Shown here one piece after another: positions 6,617-8,106 of a stretch of 8,106 nt of DNA. The notes under the pieces are model-generated. The model worked only from the letters and a program-made list of their open reading frames with translations. It searched no databases and was not told the DNA's origin. How positions within the stretch are numbered: the stretch's first letter is position 1; each line of letters starts with the position of its first letter. Source of the DNA: an uncultured Chloroflexota bacterium (GTDB taxonomy: Bacteria > Chloroflexota > Dehalococcoidia > UBA3495); the NCBI GenBank assembly GCA_913020235.1, contig CAJWBT010000095.1, positions 1 to 8,106 on the forward strand, in the 5' to 3' direction. Made by a program: the position numbers and the translations under genes.

Positions 6617-6645
6617 AGTCTATCCCCGCCACTCTCCCGTGTCAA
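6617..6645 (-). promoter_or_regulatory. sigma70-like promoter for the dehydrogenase operon
   Basis: Read on the minus strand: a perfect -35 TTGACA (6645-6640), a 17-nt spacer, and -10 TAGACT (6622-6617; 4 of 6 consensus bases). The predicted start near 6610 gives a leader of about 183 nt to the ATG at 6427. It is the best promoter match in the long gene-free stretch and points at the dehydrogenase operon. Confidence 0.65.
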
Positions 6646-6706
6646 CCGGGAGCCTCGGGCCAACGTACGCCGGCCTTCGCGGCGCATGGCGGCGATCAGA
6701 AAACTA

Positions 6707-7069
6707 TCATACCACTCCCAGGGTCACCAGACCGGCGGCCAGCGCCTTGGTACGAAAACCGGTCCAGCCAACAGGCTCTATCACCAGCCGGGGGAAGAAC
6801 TGTCCCACCAGCACCGCGTAAGCCACGATGAGGATCGGGCGGGAGGACATGATGGCCGACGAAAGGGACACGGGGCCGCGGTCAAAGGCCATAATGCCCG
6901 CGCCAAACGCGAACAGGATGGGATATTCGCAGAGTGTGTGCCCCAACGCTCACTTGAACAAGAATCCCACACCTGCCAACGCCCGGTTGGCACCAGCGAA
7001 CATCGCCTTAGCCACGCCGCTGGCTTACCATATGCGCTTCAACTTGACCACGCCATTCCAAATCTCGCG
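6707..7069 (-). pseudogene. EamA/DMT-family transporter remnant (C-terminal half)
   Basis: This minus-strand frame reads as part of a multi-helix EamA (drug/metabolite transporter) protein, but it is broken. There is TAA at 7025-7027 and TGA at 6950-6952 in the same frame, and no 5' half. Recognisable are ASGVAKAMFAGANRALAGVG before the TGA and, after it, FAFGAGIMAFDRGPVSLSSA and SSRPILIVAYAVLVG. The segment ends in a last hydrophobic stretch, ALAAGLVTLGVV, before a TGA at 6707. GPVSL followed by SSRP is typical of the second EamA repeat. Similarity appears to continue across both stops, so they look like point decay, not frameshifts. The upstream part ends just before the palindromic repeat at 7078-7120. 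A 79-residue ORF starting at the TTG 6946 could still be translated but would be only a fragment. Assignment is from motif memory, not a search. Confidence 0.6.
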
Positions 7070-7077
7070 ACGACAAA

Positions 7078-7120
7078 ATCCCCCTTGTATCCCCCTTTAC
7101 GAGAGGGGGACGAGGGGGAT
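7078..7120. repeat. palindromic CCCCC/GGGGG repeat
   Basis: A nested imperfect inverted repeat: ATCCCCC (7078-7084) mirrors GGGGGAT (7114-7120), and inside it a second CCCCC (7091-7095) mirrors GGGGG (7105-7109), with a short central loop. It resembles the G/C-tract palindromes often dispersed between bacterial genes. It sits exactly where similarity to the EamA transporter stops. No transposase is present. Confidence 0.55.
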
Positions 7121-7176
7121 GTTGTTCACCATCGGTGTGCTGGTTAGAGTCTTGCTGTCGACGCGACGATATCTAA

Positions 7177-7209
7177 AACGGCGGGCCTCCATAGTGAGTG
7201 CCCGCCGTT
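7177..7209 (-). terminator. intrinsic terminator of the aldehyde ferredoxin oxidoreductase gene
   Basis: A perfect 10-bp stem, AACGGCGGGC with GCCCGCCGTT (7177-7186 and 7200-7209), and a 13-nt loop. On the minus strand the stem runs into TTTTAGAT. It begins about 20 nt after the stop codon at 7229 and suits transcription of that gene. Confidence 0.8.
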
Positions 7210-7228
7210 CACGGTCATCGGATCGGTC

Positions 7229-8106
7229 CTAGGGCCACAGGTCGGCGACCACGTGCTCCAGTCCCAGGCTCCGAAGGGTTTCGGGCAGGGGCTTGCTGGT
7301 CTCCCGGTCCCAGCCCATCTGCTCGTAGTAGTCACCAACCATCTGGTCCCAGTGTTCTCCGATGCCGACGCCCGCGACCACGCCGTCCACGGGGGTGGAG
7401 CCGTACCTGGGAGATGGCTTGTCCAGTTCGGGGCCGAGTCCGTGGCGCAGGTTGAAGGCCCGCAGCAGGTTGACGGTCCGGCGGCCCATGTCCATGGCAT
7501 CATCCAGGGTGTAGTCCCATCCGGTGGCCTCCGCCAGGGCTTCGCACAGAATGGGGACATCGGTGCGGGTGTTGAAGCGGCATATCCCCAAAGCGTCTTC
7601 GAACTGCATGGAGCCCTTGGTCTTGGCGGTGAAGGTAACAACCTCATCGGGGTCGAAGGGGTTTCCTTTGTCCGAGAGCCCGAACATTTGCCGAGATGTC
7701 TGCCGGGCGGTCTCGATGGTGCTGGTGTTGGAAACGCAGGTGTCGAACAGCTCGTGCCATAGCGAACGGTGGTCGTGGCCCCGTGGGGTATTCCCTTTCA
7801 TGGTATGCACGGCCATGTTGGGCGCTTCCCCTCCGATGAGCTTGGCGGCGCGCATGATCCCCTCGGCGAGAATGTCGCCGAATCCTTCCCGGTTGGCGAC
7901 CTTTCGCAGCATGGCCCGGGTGGCCTCGGCATTGCCCCAGGTCATCTCCAGGCCATCGGTATCCTCCACCGTGATGACGCCCTTTTCATAGCACTCCATC
8001 ACCAGGCCGATGAGGTAACCGGCCTCGTTGAGGTCCATCCCAAGCTTGTCTACCTCGTTGGATATGACCATGGTGCTGGCGACATCGGTCTGTCCGGTGG
8101 TCGGGC
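7229..8106 (-). CDS. aldehyde:ferredoxin oxidoreductase family, C-terminal part (5' end off the window)
   Basis: A tungsto/molybdopterin enzyme of the AOR family, which oxidises aldehydes to carboxylic acids with ferredoxin as electron acceptor. 291 codons are visible and the frame is open at the right edge; the full protein should be about 600 residues or more, so the N-terminal pterin domain and the first three cluster cysteines are missing from view. Seen here, numbered from the first whole codon: KLGMDLNEAG (20-29), the helix LVMECYEKGVIT, DTDGLEMTWGN (48-58), and DALGICR (170-176), which fits the family's pterin/cluster motif DxxGL(C/D)x with C175 as the likely fourth [4Fe-4S] ligand. 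AFNLRHG...DKPSPRY near the end is also typical. The ATG at 8071 is internal, not the start. The following terminator and decayed transporter separate it from the dehydrogenase operon. The aldehyde substrate cannot be told. Confidence 0.92.
   Translation of the reverse strand, partial: PTTGQTDVASTMVISNEVDKLGMDLNEAGYLIGLVMECYEKGVITVEDTDGLEMTWGNAEATRAMLRKVANREGFGDILAEGIMRAAKLIGGEAPNMAVHTMKGNTPRGHDHRSLWHELFDTCVSNTSTIETARQTSRQMFGLSDKGNPFDPDEVVTFTAKTKGSMQFEDALGICRFNTRTDVPILCEALAEATGWDYTLDDAMDMGRRTVNLLRAFNLRHGLGPELDKPSPRYGSTPVDGVVAGVGIGEHWDQMVGDYYEQMGWDRETSKPLPETLRSLGLEHVVADLWP

Noticed and set aside
5603..7147. A 514-codon plus-strand frame, with a GGAGGGG and GTG inside it near 6556-6571
   Set aside because: Most of it is antisense to the dehydrogenase gene and the rest crosses the promoter, the transporter remnant and the palindromic repeat. 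Its composition is His/Gly/Arg-rich without recognisable motifs.

Overview
The window looks like bacterial chromosome of fairly high GC content. Every convincing gene lies on the minus strand, so transcription runs right to left and the upstream genes sit at high coordinates. The gene mix is a Thermotoga/clostridia-type soluble flavin dehydrogenase cluster, a tungsten/molybdenum aldehyde ferredoxin oxidoreductase and short C-rich intergenic palindromes. Together with an SDR carrying an enlarged glycine loop, this reminds me of Chloroflexota (Dehalococcoidia/SAR202-like). That assignment is an inference from content only; no rRNA or other marker is present.

Layout from right to left (direction of transcription). 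(1) 8106-7229: the C-terminal part of an aldehyde:ferredoxin oxidoreductase, cut by the right edge and followed by a good intrinsic terminator. (2) 7209-6428: about 800 bases without an intact gene. They hold that terminator, a G/C-rich palindromic repeat, a decayed EamA-type transporter fragment with two in-frame stops, a strong sigma70-like promoter and a roughly 183-nt leader containing a 14-bp hairpin. (3) 6427-3275: a three-gene operon. It encodes a glycerol-3-phosphate dehydrogenase-like flavoprotein with a C-terminal BFD-type [2Fe-2S] domain, a second FAD/NAD(P) oxidoreductase and a small four-cysteine DUF1667 protein. The last two genes overlap by 4 nt. (4) 3274-2857: terminator-like hairpin, palindromic repeat, dyad symmetries, a sigma70-like promoter and a roughly 165-nt leader. 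(5) 2856-1: a lipid operon of a double hot-dog MaoC-type dehydratase, PlsX phosphate acyltransferase and a FabG-like SDR reductase that is cut by the left edge.

The dehydrogenase operon should encode a soluble complex that oxidises glycerol 3-phosphate or a related 2-hydroxyacid and passes electrons through two flavins and Fe-S/Cys sites, with no membrane anchor. The lipid operon joins reduction and dehydration of 3-hydroxyacyl chains to acyl-phosphate formation, the first committed step of phospholipid synthesis in the PlsX/PlsY route. Glycerol 3-phosphate is the acyl acceptor of that route, so the two operons may meet at one metabolite; this link is inferred. I found no CRISPR array, tRNA, rRNA or transposase. 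I see no clearly new defence or biosynthetic system. The most interesting non-genic signal is the strand-biased hairpin in the leader of the dehydrogenase operon.
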